Source: Myxococcales bacterium
GTDB taxonomy: Bacteria; Myxococcota; UBA727; GCA-2721815
Length of the DNA: 64,000 bases
Assembly (NCBI GenBank): GCA_002721815.1
Contig: PBLQ01000004.1
Coordinates: 39,316 to 103,315 of the forward strand
Direction of reading: 5' to 3'
Shown here: one piece after another, positions 11,203 to 19,697 of the stretch
How the letters are laid out: every line of letters begins with the position of its first letter
Numbering within the stretch: position 1 is the stretch's first letter
Notes under the pieces: model-generated
The model's database searches: none
Seen by the model: the letters and a program-made list of their open reading frames with translations, nothing else
Told to the model about the DNA's origin: nothing
Translations under genes and position numbers: made by a program

Positions 11203-13058
11203 CAAAGAGTCGCTGCTTGTCTCTTTTCTTTCTGTTTCTATGTTTGTCTGGCTGCACCAAAAGCATGACCGAGTACAATCCGGATGGCAGCATCAAAAAA
11301 ATCTTTCACTATTTTAGATCAGCGGCACATAAGAGTCTCGACCCCCAAAAACAATTTGATTCGGCATCGGCAGATATTATCAATGTGGTTTACGACACTT
11401 TGTTGAGCTACCACTATTTGAAACGACCCTACCAACTAACGCCCAACTTACTGACCCAAATGCCTTCTTTATCTGAAGATGGACTGACCTATTCTTTTGA
11501 ATTACGACAAGACGTCTTCTTTATGGATGATCCTTGTTTTGAGGGGGGTAAAGGCCGGCAGCTCACAGTCGACGACGTCATATATACCCTCAAGCGTTTT
11601 GCGGATTACAATGTGAACACCATATCCTATGGCACCTTGATGCAAGGTTATATCAAAGGGATGGATGTGTTTCGTGCAGAAACAAAAAAATTAGGAGAGA
11701 GTAAAACCGATTACGCAAAACTCGAGATTGAAGGCATAAAAAAGACCGGTCAATTTGAATTTGAAATGACCTTGACCCAACCCATTCCCATGGCATTGCT
11801 GCCATTCGCCGCCTCTCAATTAGCGATTGTGGCGCGCGAGGCTGTGATGCATTACGGAATCGACTTTAAACACCACCCGGTGGGCTCAGGGCCGTTTTAT
11901 ATCTCCCAATATTCCCGACGCGGTGAAATGCGGCTGGCGAAGAACCCCAAATATCATCTGACGTACCCTTTAGAGGGAGACGTCGGCGATGCTGAAAATG
12001 GATACTTGAAAGATGCGGGCAAACGACTGCCTCTGATCGATGAGGTACGGCTGCCTTTGATCGAAGAAAGCCAGCCTCGAATGCTGAAGTTTCGACGTGG
12101 TCGTCTCGACTGGGTGGGGGTAGACAAAGAGAACTTCACCAAAATGGCCATTAAAGAAGGAGACACTTTTCGGCTGATCCCTGAGCTTGCAGGATCGTTT
12201 CGACACTACTATGCGCCCTACCTCTACAGCGGGTACTGGTCCTTTAATATGAAAGATCCTGTGTTGGGTAGTGAATGTAAGCCCGAGCAAGGAGACCCTT
12301 CCGATCCGGAGAGTGAGTGTGCCAAGCACCAAGCGCGAACCAAGGCCCTACGACAGGCCATGGCCTATGCATTCGACATGGAAACCTACATCGACAAAAT
12401 GCGCAATGGTCGCGGTTTGAAGTCGAATACCATCGTTCCCATCCCCATTGCGGGAAGTGAGAAAGACACGGGGGCGAAGTGGTATCCTTTTGATCTGAAA
12501 AAAGCCAAAGAGAAGTTGGTCGAAGCGGGCTACCCAGGTGGTGAAGGACTTCCGCCCATTAAAGTTGAGTACGCAGGCACATCCAGTGGATCCCAGCAAG
12601 ATGGTGAGTTTTTTCGGCGGGCATTTGCGGCCATCGGTATTGAGCTGCAGCCCCAGTACCAAACCTTTTCTGCTTATTTGAAAAAAACGGACTCGGGGAA
12701 TTTTCAACTCGCCAGTTCTGCATGGTCTGCTGATTACCCGGATGCTGAAAACTTCTATCAATTGCTTTATGGTCCCAACGGTCCACCCGGGCCGAACCAT
12801 GGCGCTTACGCCAATCCAAGGTACGACGCGCTTTACTTGAAGAGCAAGTACATGTCCAACGGGCCCGAACGCTACCAAGTGTTCAAGGAAATGGCGGATA
12901 TTCTTAAAGACGAGGTCCCATTTCTATTAACGGTATCGCCTATTTCTTTTGGGCTTTATCAAAATTGGCTGCTGAACATGAAACGGCACATGATGGTGGA
13001 TTCACCTTACCAATACATCAACATTGACACCGAAATGAAAAAGAAAGGACTAAAGTAA
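11199..13058 (+). CDS. oppA: Peptide ABC transporter substrate-binding lipoprotein (SBP family 5)
   Basis: This is the substrate receptor of the importer, 619 residues. The N-terminal signal ends in a lipobox, LCLSGC, so the mature protein is probably a lipid-anchored periplasmic protein. The body is an SBP_bac_5 fold, with LDPQKQFDSASADIINVVYDTL near the start and the WSADYPDAENF motif near the end. The sequence contains several insertions with paired Cys and acidic residues (for example CKPEQGDPSDPESEC), which is unusual but compatible with the family. Placement between the ATPases and permeases is a common opp order. Ligand (peptide, opine, nickel or other) is not decidable from sequence alone. 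Confidence 0.9.
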   Translation: MTKSRCLSLFFLFLCLSGCTKSMTEYNPDGSIKKIFHYFRSAAHKSLDPQKQFDSASADIINVVYDTLLSYHYLKRPYQLTPNLLTQMPSLSEDGLTYSFELRQDVFFMDDPCFEGGKGRQLTVDDVIYTLKRFADYNVNTISYGTLMQGYIKGMDVFRAETKKLGESKTDYAKLEIEGIKKTGQFEFEMTLTQPIPMALLPFAASQLAIVAREAVMHYGIDFKHHPVGSGPFYISQYSRRGEMRLAKNPKYHLTYPLEGDVGDAENGYLKDAGKRLPLIDEVRLPLIEESQPRMLKFRRGRLDWVGVDKENFTKMAIKEGDTFRLIPELAGSFRHYYAPYLYSGYWSFNMKDPVLGSECKPEQGDPSDPESECAKHQARTKALRQAMAYAFDMETYIDKMRNGRGLKSNTIVPIPIAGSEKDTGAKWYPFDLKKAKEKLVEAGYPGGEGLPPIKVEYAGTSSGSQQDGEFFRRAFAAIGIELQPQYQTFSAYLKKTDSGNFQLASSAWSADYPDAENFYQLLYGPNGPPGPNHGAYANPRYDALYLKSKYMSNGPERYQVFKEMADILKDEVPFLLTVSPISFGLYQNWLLNMKRHMMVDSPYQYINIDTEMKKKGLK

Positions 13059-13991
13059 ATGCTGGCATACATTATTCGCCGTGTCCTTTATATGATCCCC
13101 ACCATTTTGGCCGTAGCCCTGTTGGTCTTTTTACTATTTCACGAGGTGGGTGAAGACCCTGTTCGGGTGGCGCTCGGTCCCCACGCCTCGCCCGAAAAAA
13201 TCGCTGCACTCGAGGCCAAATGGGGCTTGGACCAGCCCATGCACGTTCAGTTTGGTGCGTTTCTCAAGGAGATCGCCACCATGGATTTTGGGCGTTCTTA
13301 TGTGACGGACGAAAAACTGAGCGGTTTGTTTAAAGAAGGTGCTTGGGTATCTCTATCGTTGACTGCGCCCCCATTTATTTTGGGTTTACTTCTGAACGTG
13401 GCTTTGTCATTGCTCATCGCTTTTTATCGAGGTTCCTGGTTTGATAAATTGTCTACCGCTGTTTTTATTATTTCCATGAGCATTTCCTACCTGGTGTACA
13501 TTATTGGATTCCAATACCTTTTTGCGTTTCAGTTGGATTGGTTCCCCATCAATGGGTACTCGTGGGGAGTGGCGAGCATCCCCTATCTCACGTTGCCCAT
13601 TTTGATCATGTTGTTTGTTCGAGCCGGCCCAGAAATTCGTTTGTACCGAACGGTTTTCCTCGATGAGACCAGTGAAGACTATGTGCGAACGGCGCGGGCG
13701 AAAGGGCTGTCCGAAAATAAAATCCTGTTCAAACATATTTTGAAAAACGCCATGATTCCAATTTTGACCAATACGGTTACCGCCATTCCATTTTTGGTTT
13801 TGGGAGCGTTTTTAATGGAGCGTTTTTTTTCGTTGCCCGGTGTGGGTGATCTCATGATCACGGCCATCAATACCGGTGATTTTCCGGTTTTAAAGGGTTT
13901 ATGTATGTTTATCGCCATTGGGTACTCGGTATTCATGCTGTTGACAGATATTCTTTACGCCTACGTAGACCCACGGGTAAAATTGGGTTAG
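13059..13991 (+). CDS. oppB: Peptide ABC transporter permease, OppB/DppB type
   Basis: This is an inner-membrane permease of 310 residues, starting one base after the oppA stop. The N-terminal MLAYIIRRVLYMIPTILAV helix is followed by the family block EKIAALEAKWGLDQPM. The EAA loop that docks the ATPase, DYVRTARAKGLSENKILFKH, is well conserved. About six transmembrane segments are visible. It pairs with OppC, 15 bases downstream. Confidence 0.94.
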   Translation: MLAYIIRRVLYMIPTILAVALLVFLLFHEVGEDPVRVALGPHASPEKIAALEAKWGLDQPMHVQFGAFLKEIATMDFGRSYVTDEKLSGLFKEGAWVSLSLTAPPFILGLLLNVALSLLIAFYRGSWFDKLSTAVFIISMSISYLVYIIGFQYLFAFQLDWFPINGYSWGVASIPYLTLPILIMLFVRAGPEIRLYRTVFLDETSEDYVRTARAKGLSENKILFKHILKNAMIPILTNTVTAIPFLVLGAFLMERFFSLPGVGDLMITAINTGDFPVLKGLCMFIAIGYSVFMLLTDILYAYVDPRVKLG

Positions 13992-14006
13992 GCCCAGGAG
14001 TGAAAA

Positions 14007-14870
14007 ATGACCACAAATGTGCAAAATAATTCTCTTGGTCGACGTGCTTGGCGAAAGCTTCAGACCCAAAAATTCACTATGGCCTGTTTTGCGGTCATCG
14101 TGCTGTACTTGTTTGTAGCCCTCTTGGGAGCGTTGGACTTTTTACCGGATCATCGGGTCGAAGTGGGCGAAAGTTACACCAAGCCCACCTGGAGTTTGGC
14201 AGGCATCTTGGGAACCGATTTTTTCGGCTATTCGGTCTTGTATAAAATTTTGGCGGGCACCGAAACGGCTATGGCCATTGGCTTTTTGACCACGGCCATT
14301 GTGATTCCTCTGGGCGTCATTATCGGTGCGATCGCAGGGTACTACGGCGGTTTTATTGACGACGCTGTGGTTTTTCTTTGCACGGTGGTGAACTCGGTCC
14401 CCTATATTTTGATGGTGATCGCCATTGCTTATCTGCTGGGCAAAGGGCTTGAATCCATGTGTGTGGCCATGGGGGTTGTGGGCTGGGTGCCATTGTCGCG
14501 TTTAATCCGCGCGGAGTTCATGAAACACAAAGAACGGGAATACGTGTTGGCTTCTCGTTTATTGGGCGCCAATGACTTTTTATTGATCTTTAAACACATT
14601 TTGCCCAACGTTTTTCATTTGGCCATCATTACAGCATCGCTCACGGTGTTGAGCGCTATTAAGTCGGAAGTGATTTTAACCTATTTGGGGGTTGGGATTA
14701 CCGACGGCTCATCATGGGGTTCCATGATTCAAGCAGCTGAAAAAGAATTGGTGACGGGTGTTTGGTGGCCTTTGATGGGTGTGGTTTTGGCCATGTTTTT
14801 AATTATTTATGCTCTCAATGTGGCGGGCGACGCCTTGCGCGATGCCTTGGACCCCAAACTGGTAGATTAA
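14007..14870 (+). CDS. oppC: Peptide ABC transporter permease, OppC/DppC type
   Basis: This is the second permease, 287 residues. It has the N-terminal OppC_N-like helix, the GTDFFGYSVLYKILAG segment typical of OppC/DppC, and an EAA loop, REYVLASRLLGANDFLLIFKH. The C-terminus NVAGDALRDALDPKL is the standard OppC ending. A GGCCCAGGAG ribosome-binding site lies upstream. The next gene, an MlaE-type permease, starts one base after its stop codon, so the operon does not end with the opp set. Confidence 0.94.
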   Translation: MTTNVQNNSLGRRAWRKLQTQKFTMACFAVIVLYLFVALLGALDFLPDHRVEVGESYTKPTWSLAGILGTDFFGYSVLYKILAGTETAMAIGFLTTAIVIPLGVIIGAIAGYYGGFIDDAVVFLCTVVNSVPYILMVIAIAYLLGKGLESMCVAMGVVGWVPLSRLIRAEFMKHKEREYVLASRLLGANDFLLIFKHILPNVFHLAIITASLTVLSAIKSEVILTYLGVGITDGSSWGSMIQAAEKELVTGVWWPLMGVVLAMFLIIYALNVAGDALRDALDPKLVD

Positions 14871-14871
14871 T

Positions 14872-15606
14872 ATGAATACCTTGACCATGATCACCGCAAC
14901 CACACGTCGGGCCTTGAGTTTGAAGGGGTCGGCCAAAAAAGTGGTGTGGGACGTGGCGCGCAAACAAATCTTTTTCACCGGCGTGGACGCCATTCCTTTG
15001 ATCGCGTTTTTAGGTGCTGCGGTGGGCATTTTGGTCATTGTGCAGTCCGTGTCTTACTTACCGCAGGTGGGCGCAGCGCGCTTCATGGGCGATCTTTTTG
15101 TGTTGCTGATCCTGAGAGAATTGGGCCCCATTTTGGTGGCCTTCGTGGTAATTGCGCGTTCGGGAACGGCCATTGCTGCCGAGTTGGGAACCATGACCGT
15201 ACGCGGTGAAATGGTAGGCATGATGGGGGTGGGTGTTGACCCGCTCACCTACATGGTTTGGCCACGCATGGTGGGGGCGGTCACGGCGGTGATGGGCTTA
15301 ACCGTCATATTTATTAGTGTGGCATTTGTGGCGGGTTTTGGTATGGCGGCGTTCATGCACATTTCGGCTTTTGGTTATTTGTTCGACACATTGTTTCGCT
15401 CTATGGCGTTGGGGGACATTGCCATGGCTCTGGGTAAAACGGCCTTGATGGCCGTAGCTGTCGCAGGGGTCGCAGCTCGACAAGGTCTTTCTGCTGAAGG
15501 GGACAGTACCGATGTGCCGCGACGTACTTTGGCTGCCGTGGTGAATTCATTCACGGCGGTGGTTGCCATTGAAGCCGTGGTGATGGTGGTCTGGTTATCA
15601 TTTTAA
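14872..15606 (+). CDS. mlaE: MlaE-type lipid ABC transporter permease
   Basis: This integral membrane protein has 244 residues and belongs to the MlaE/TrgB/YrbE permease family, which moves phospholipids or other hydrophobic compounds between membranes. Family features are the LRELGPILVAFVVIARSGTA block and the MTVRGEMVGMMGVGVDPL segment. About five membrane segments are present. MlaE normally works with an MlaF ATPase and an MCE-domain MlaD protein. Here an MlaF-like gene follows but is degraded in its motifs, and no MCE protein is seen in the window. It begins one base after oppC, so it is probably translated from the opp transcript. Confidence 0.88.
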   Translation: MNTLTMITATTRRALSLKGSAKKVVWDVARKQIFFTGVDAIPLIAFLGAAVGILVIVQSVSYLPQVGAARFMGDLFVLLILRELGPILVAFVVIARSGTAIAAELGTMTVRGEMVGMMGVGVDPLTYMVWPRMVGAVTAVMGLTVIFISVAFVAGFGMAAFMHISAFGYLFDTLFRSMALGDIAMALGKTALMAVAVAGVAARQGLSAEGDSTDVPRRTLAAVVNSFTAVVAIEAVVMVVWLSF

Positions 15607-15616
15607 GGATTGCAAC

Positions 15617-16267
15617 GTGAGTGTATGGTGCCGGTTAGACAATTTAACGGTTAAAGAACTGGGACGAGGCCATGTTCACGAGCTTTCTTTAGAGGTTAAC
15701 GCCGGCGAGCTGGTCTGTTTGCATGGGCCACCTGGCGTGGGCAAAAGCCTAGCCCTTCGAGCGTTGATGGGGTTTTGCGCTGAAGCCCAAGGGAAGATTT
15801 ACCTTCATGACGAAGACGTTTCTTCTTTGGACCACGATGAATTAATGCGGCTGCGACAAACCATTGGATACTCTTGTATTCACGCACCCCCTCTTTCGAA
15901 TCTGACGGTGCAACAAAATTTAGTGGTTCCTTTATGCATGAATGGAATGACCTTCGATGAGGCCAATGAGCGCGCTTCTGTGGTTTTAGAAGAGTTCGAG
16001 TTGTCAGAGAACGCACAACAACGCCTCACGGCCTTAACGGCTCAGAAAATACATTTGTTATCGGTGGCGCGATGCTTTGCCATGCCGGTAAATTATTACA
16101 TTTTGGCAGAGCCTTTTCGCGCCATGAGCTGGGCTCAAATCAAACTTACAGAGCAAGCCATTTACCGACGCGTAGAGGACAATAAAAGTATTTTGGTGTG
16201 TACCGATAACCGAAAATTTATTGAGCACGAAAAATGCCGAGTGGTAGAAATGCCAGTCGTCCCTTAA
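15617..16267 (+). CDS. Degenerate ABC ATPase, MlaF-like, lacking most catalytic motifs
   Basis: This 216-residue reading frame has the layout of an ABC ATPase, and its position after MlaE suggests the MlaF role. The Walker A GPPGVGKS (residues 37-44) is intact. The signature is replaced by LTALTAQ. The Walker B aspartate is Ala164 (ILAEPF), although the following Glu165 remains. The D-loop is gone, and the H-loop His position reads Thr-Asp (196-197). The frame has no stops or shifts, so it looks maintained rather than newly decaying. It starts at GTG 15617 with AAGGA 9 bases upstream. It may bind nucleotide without hydrolysing it, or act as a structural partner. Its stop shares TTAA (16264-16267) with the convergent gene. 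Confidence 0.75.
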   Translation: MSVWCRLDNLTVKELGRGHVHELSLEVNAGELVCLHGPPGVGKSLALRALMGFCAEAQGKIYLHDEDVSSLDHDELMRLRQTIGYSCIHAPPLSNLTVQQNLVVPLCMNGMTFDEANERASVVLEEFELSENAQQRLTALTAQKIHLLSVARCFAMPVNYYILAEPFRAMSWAQIKLTEQAIYRRVEDNKSILVCTDNRKFIEHEKCRVVEMPVVP

Positions 16268-16839
16268 GGAAGGTCTGCATAGCCCACCAAGGCACGTTCC
16301 ATGGCGTCGCCCTCAACAACCTTAAGGCGCACCACCCGGTAGCCCACGGTTTTTCCTGCATCGAGAACAGGCCGTGTCAGCACCACCTGAGAGACCGTGT
16401 TGTTGTCCGTTTTTAAAATGACGCCACTCCGATCGGGCTTGAAGTTAAACCGACCGCGATCTTCCCATTCAAAAAAGCAGACCATGCCAGGGACGGGTGC
16501 TGGTGCGCCCCCTCTAGGGATGTAGAAATTTTTGCGCTTGAGATAATGGATGAGATTGTGCTGACTGCGAAAGAAATAGGGCATGGCAGGCGAATTGGCA
16601 CTGCCGCCGATTTTTTTGTAGCCCGCTTCATCTTTGATGTAGTCACGGGCCAGTCCATCTTGGAGCCAGGGCGCCCCGGCCACCATCACCACATCCACCG
16701 CGCAGAGCTGGTCGTGGACAGGGTCGAAGCCTTCACTGGTTTTCGCCCCTACGAGAGCGTGGGCGGCTTTTAAAATGTGCGCGCGCCGCTTTTCTCGTGC
16801 GTTGTTTTTTTGGGTTTGGTCGTGGAAAAGATCACTCAT
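16264..16839 (-). CDS. Hypothetical protein, possible DUF1287 / NlpC-P60-like fold
   Basis: This 191-residue protein has no clear signal peptide. Its central part resembles DUF1287 proteins, relatives of NlpC/P60 cysteine peptidases, in motif order: a Cys-containing segment (LCAVDVVMVA), a HNLIHYLKR segment, a proline-glycine turn (VPGMVCFFEW) and a hydrophobic strand (RSGVIL). The strand carrying the usual histidine reads DRSGVIL, so catalytic competence is doubtful. This is a remote resemblance judged by eye, and the function is unknown. It is transcribed divergently from the kynurenine operon and ends on the shared TTAA with the degenerate ATPase gene. Confidence 0.6.
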   Translation of the reverse strand: MSDLFHDQTQKNNAREKRRAHILKAAHALVGAKTSEGFDPVHDQLCAVDVVMVAGAPWLQDGLARDYIKDEAGYKKIGGSANSPAMPYFFRSQHNLIHYLKRKNFYIPRGGAPAPVPGMVCFFEWEDRGRFNFKPDRSGVILKTDNNTVSQVVLTRPVLDAGKTVGYRVVRLKVVEGDAMERALVGYADLP

Positions 16840-16848
16840 AACCTACAA

Positions 16849-16885
16849 TTGACAAGATTGGACTTTGGTACAAATTCTTTATCTA
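16849..16885 (+). promoter_or_regulatory. Candidate promoter for the kynurenine/2-aminomuconate operon
   Basis: A TTGACA at 16849-16854 lies in the divergent intergenic region. A second hexamer TTGGAC at 16858-16863 is followed after 16 bases by TATCTA at 16880-16885. Either could serve as sigma70-type elements for the operon starting at 16987. The -10 fit is only fair. Confidence 0.35.
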
Positions 16886-16955
16886 ATTAGTCCATATTTT
16901 CGAACGAGAATCGACGTGCAGGCCCCTTTTCAAAGCTTTCTGAAAATGTTTGAAT

Positions 16956-16984
16956 GGGGTCACTTTTGCAACCTAAAGGACCCC
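16956..16984 (+). promoter_or_regulatory. Hairpin overlapping the ribosome-binding site of the first operon gene
   Basis: GGGGTC (16956-16961) is complementary to GACCCC (16979-16984), which ends two bases before ATG 16987. The downstream arm includes the last two bases of the AAAGGA ribosome-binding site. Folding would hinder initiation at the first gene of the operon. Whether it is regulated is unknown. Confidence 0.4.
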
Positions 16985-16986
16985 CT

Positions 16987-18444
16987 ATGAAAACCATCCC
17001 TTCATTGATTGGCGGGCGCTGGATTGGCCCAGAGAACCGGTCGCAATTCGACAATTTCAATCCTGCTTTGGGCGTGCCTTACGCCAAGGTGGTGAAAAAC
17101 AGCATTGAAGACGTGGACGAGGCTGTTCAGTGTGCCAAAAAGGCGCTTCATGGTCCTTGGGGTCAAATGAGCCTGGGGGATCGGGTGGCCTTGCTTGAAA
17201 AAGTGGCCGACACCATCATGGAGCGTTTTGATGCGTTCTTGGCGGCCGAAATGGCGGACACCGGAAAGCCCATCTCCTTGGCCAGTCAGATCGATATTCC
17301 AAGAGGGGCCGCGAATTTCCGCATTTTTGCCAGAATGGCAGCCTCCATGGGTTCCGATTCCTTTTTTACCCACACCCCAGACGGCCAGGGTGCCGTGAAT
17401 TATGTGCAGCAAATGCCGGTGGGCGTGGTGGGGGTGATTTGTCCTTGGAATTTGCCCCTTTTATTGATGACATGGAAGGTTGCCCCTGCGTTGGCCATGG
17501 GGAACACCGTGATCGTGAAGCCCTCCGAAGAAACTCCCGCCACTGCCACCTTACTCGGGGAAGTGATGGAACAAGTGGGCGTGCCCGCAGGCGTGTACAA
17601 TGTGGTTCACGGGTTTGGACCTGAATGTGTGGGGGATGCTTTGGTGACCCACCCAGATGTGGCCGCCATTACCTTTACCGGCGAAAGCCGCACGGGGTCG
17701 GCCATTATGGCGCGTGCCGCTGCCCACATTAAGCCCCTTTCTTTTGAGTTGGGAGGGAAAAACCCGGCAGTGGTTTTTGGTGATGCTGATTTTGATAAAG
17801 CGCTCGAGGGGACCACGCGATCGGTGTTTTCCAATTGCGGTCAAGTTTGTTTGTGTTCTGAGCGTGTTTATGTTCACGAAAGTATCTTTGATCGTTTCGC
17901 AGAAGCACTCACCGAAAAAGCACGCGGGTTGGTGTTGGCCGATCCCCAATTAGAGACCACCTCCATGGGACCCCTTATTTCACAGGTGCACAGAGATAAG
18001 GTGCAGTCTTATTTCGATTTGGTGAAGCAAGAAGGTGGCACATTCCTTACGGGTGGTGTTACCGCGCAACCCCAGGGCTTTGAGAACGGTTTTTGGGTTG
18101 AACCCACCATTGCCACTGGCTTATCCGAAACGGCCCGGGTTCAAAAAGAAGAAATCTTTGGCCCCTTTTGCCATCTCACCCCGTTTAAAGAAGAAGAAGA
18201 AGTCATCCACATGGCCAACGACACCGAGTATGGGTTGGCGGCGGCCATTTGGACTGAAGATCTCAAAAGAGCACATCGCGTGGCCCAGTCGGTAGAGGCC
18301 GGCATGGTTTGGGTGAACACGTGGTTCCTGCGCGATTTGCGTACCCCTTTTGGCGGTGTCAAAAACAGTGGCATCGGTCGTGAAGGCGGGCGGCACTCTT
18401 TAGAGTTCTACAGCGAAAGTAAAACCATTTGTATCAAGATGTGA
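16987..18444 (+). CDS. 2-aminomuconate 6-semialdehyde dehydrogenase (ALDH family)
   Basis: This NAD-dependent aldehyde dehydrogenase has 485 residues. It has the general-base motif FELGGKNPAVV (Glu254) and the nucleophile segment NCGQVCLCSER (Cys288). The C-terminal PFGGVKNSGIGREGG is typical of 2-hydroxymuconic / 2-aminomuconic semialdehyde dehydrogenases. The neighbours (ACM-semialdehyde decarboxylase, 2-aminomuconate deaminase) point to 2-aminomuconate 6-semialdehyde as substrate, giving 2-aminomuconate. ATG 16987 is chosen because AAAGGA precedes it; an in-frame start at 16954 extends into the putative hairpin. It is the first gene of the operon. Confidence 0.88.
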   Translation: MKTIPSLIGGRWIGPENRSQFDNFNPALGVPYAKVVKNSIEDVDEAVQCAKKALHGPWGQMSLGDRVALLEKVADTIMERFDAFLAAEMADTGKPISLASQIDIPRGAANFRIFARMAASMGSDSFFTHTPDGQGAVNYVQQMPVGVVGVICPWNLPLLLMTWKVAPALAMGNTVIVKPSEETPATATLLGEVMEQVGVPAGVYNVVHGFGPECVGDALVTHPDVAAITFTGESRTGSAIMARAAAHIKPLSFELGGKNPAVVFGDADFDKALEGTTRSVFSNCGQVCLCSERVYVHESIFDRFAEALTEKARGLVLADPQLETTSMGPLISQVHRDKVQSYFDLVKQEGGTFLTGGVTAQPQGFENGFWVEPTIATGLSETARVQKEEIFGPFCHLTPFKEEEEVIHMANDTEYGLAAAIWTEDLKRAHRVAQSVEAGMVWVNTWFLRDLRTPFGGVKNSGIGREGGRHSLEFYSESKTICIKM

Positions 18445-18447
18445 TGT

Positions 18448-18870
18448 ATGTCCACTGAAAGTATTATTTTAGAGAACAGAGCCGGGGCCTTGGCCCAGTA
18501 CCCCCACGCCAAACGGGTTGGGGATTTAATTTTTGTTTCTGGCGTTTCTTCGCGACGGCCTGACAACTCGCATGAAGGGGTGACGCAAAATGAAGACGGC
18601 ACGGTCACTTTAGACATCGCGGCACAAACCCGTGCGGTCATCCAAAATATTCAGGTGATTCTTCGGGCCGCCGGTGCCGACTTGGAGCATGTGGTGGACA
18701 TGACCACCTTCTTGGTGAACATGGAAGATTTCAAGGGATACAACCAAGTATATAATGAATTTTTCGAGGCGCAAAATGGGCCGTCTCGCACCACGGTGGC
18801 GGTGAAGCAATTGCCGCACCCTAATTTGTTGATCGAGATGAAAGCCATTGCACACTTGCCGAAAGCTTAG
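18448..18870 (+). CDS. 2-aminomuconate deaminase (RidA/YjgF family)
   Basis: This 140-residue protein is from the Rid family. The N-terminal VGDLIFVSGVSSRRPDNSHE, the central HVVDMTTFLVNMEDFKGYN and the C-terminal LPHPNLLIEMKAIA blocks match the 2-aminomuconate deaminase subgroup rather than housekeeping RidA. The enzyme hydrolyses 2-aminomuconate to 4-oxalocrotonate plus ammonia. It starts three bases after the dehydrogenase stop, and the next gene follows after 11 bases. Context in the ring-cleavage operon strongly supports the assignment. Confidence 0.88.
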   Translation: MSTESIILENRAGALAQYPHAKRVGDLIFVSGVSSRRPDNSHEGVTQNEDGTVTLDIAAQTRAVIQNIQVILRAAGADLEHVVDMTTFLVNMEDFKGYNQVYNEFFEAQNGPSRTTVAVKQLPHPNLLIEMKAIAHLPKA

Positions 18871-18881
18871 GGGAGGAAAAG

Positions 18882-19697
18882 TTGGACAACGAAAATATAT
18901 TACCTTTGGCCGAGATGCTCTGGAGTGCACAACAGTCAAAAGTGCCTTGCGAGCCCCTGACACAGCACAAAGAAGATCTGTCGGTGAGTGAAGCGTACGA
19001 CATTCAAATTCACAATATGCGCCAACGGTTCCGTCAGGGGCTTCATGGTCGCCCCGCCCGTTTGGTGGGACGAAAAATAGGCATTACCAGTAAAGCGGTA
19101 CAAAATTGGCTCAATGTGAGCGAACCTGATTTCGGATTTTTACTCGATGACATGATGGTGACCCACGGGGAGGTGGCCCCCATCCAGTTAATGCTCCAAC
19201 CGCGCGTGGAGGGCGAAATCGCTTTTGTTCTCAAGAAAGACCTTGAAGGACCCGGCGTGACGCCATTGGATGTGATTTCAGCCACCGACTATCTGCTGCC
19301 GGCCATTGAAATAATCGATTCGCGCATTACCGATTGGAAGATCAAATATGAAGACACCATCGCTGACAATGCTTCCAGCGGCTTTTTTGTTTTGGGCAAT
19401 CAGCCACGGGCCTTGAGCAAAGTAGATTTAGATTTGTGTGGTCTGTCGCTCTTGCAAAATGGCCGGGTGAAAAGCACTGGTGCAGGTTTGGCGTGTTTGG
19501 GCGATCCCATTCATGCGGTGGTATGGCTGGCCAACACATTGGGCAAGATGGGTGTCCGCATTAAGGCGGGCGAAGTAATTCTGTCGGGGGCGTTGGGCCC
19601 TGTGGTACCGGTGGCTCAAGGCGATCACATAGAGGTTCTCATTTCGGGCCTGGGCAGCGTGTCCTGTCGTTTTGACGAAGAGGAGTGGGCAAGATGA
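18882..19697 (+). CDS. 2-oxopent-4-enoate hydratase (FAH superfamily, DmpE/MhpD-like)
   Basis: This 271-residue hydratase adds water to 2-hydroxypenta-2,4-dienoate to give 4-hydroxy-2-oxovalerate. Family motifs are [14 protein letters not shown] near residue 65, the metal-binding EGEIAFVL, and [12 protein letters not shown]. The start is TTG 18882, favoured by the strong GGGGAGGAAAAG just before it; the next ATG (18918) would cut the conserved N-terminus. It is paralogous to the decarboxylase gene at 21644, as usual in these pathways, and the two enzymes often act as a complex. Its stop overlaps the next start by ATGA. Confidence 0.87.
   Translation: MDNENILPLAEMLWSAQQSKVPCEPLTQHKEDLSVSEAYDIQIHNMRQRFRQGLHGRPARLVGRKIGITSKAVQNWLNVSEPDFGFLLDDMMVTHGEVAPIQLMLQPRVEGEIAFVLKKDLEGPGVTPLDVISATDYLLPAIEIIDSRITDWKIKYEDTIADNASSGFFVLGNQPRALSKVDLDLCGLSLLQNGRVKSTGAGLACLGDPIHAVVWLANTLGKMGVRIKAGEVILSGALGPVVPVAQGDHIEVLISGLGSVSCRFDEEEWAR

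Noticed and set aside
15617-16267. Frameshifted pseudogene explanation for the degenerate ATPase
   Set aside because: The frame is continuous with good start and stop; the motif losses are substitutions, so it is kept as a CDS.
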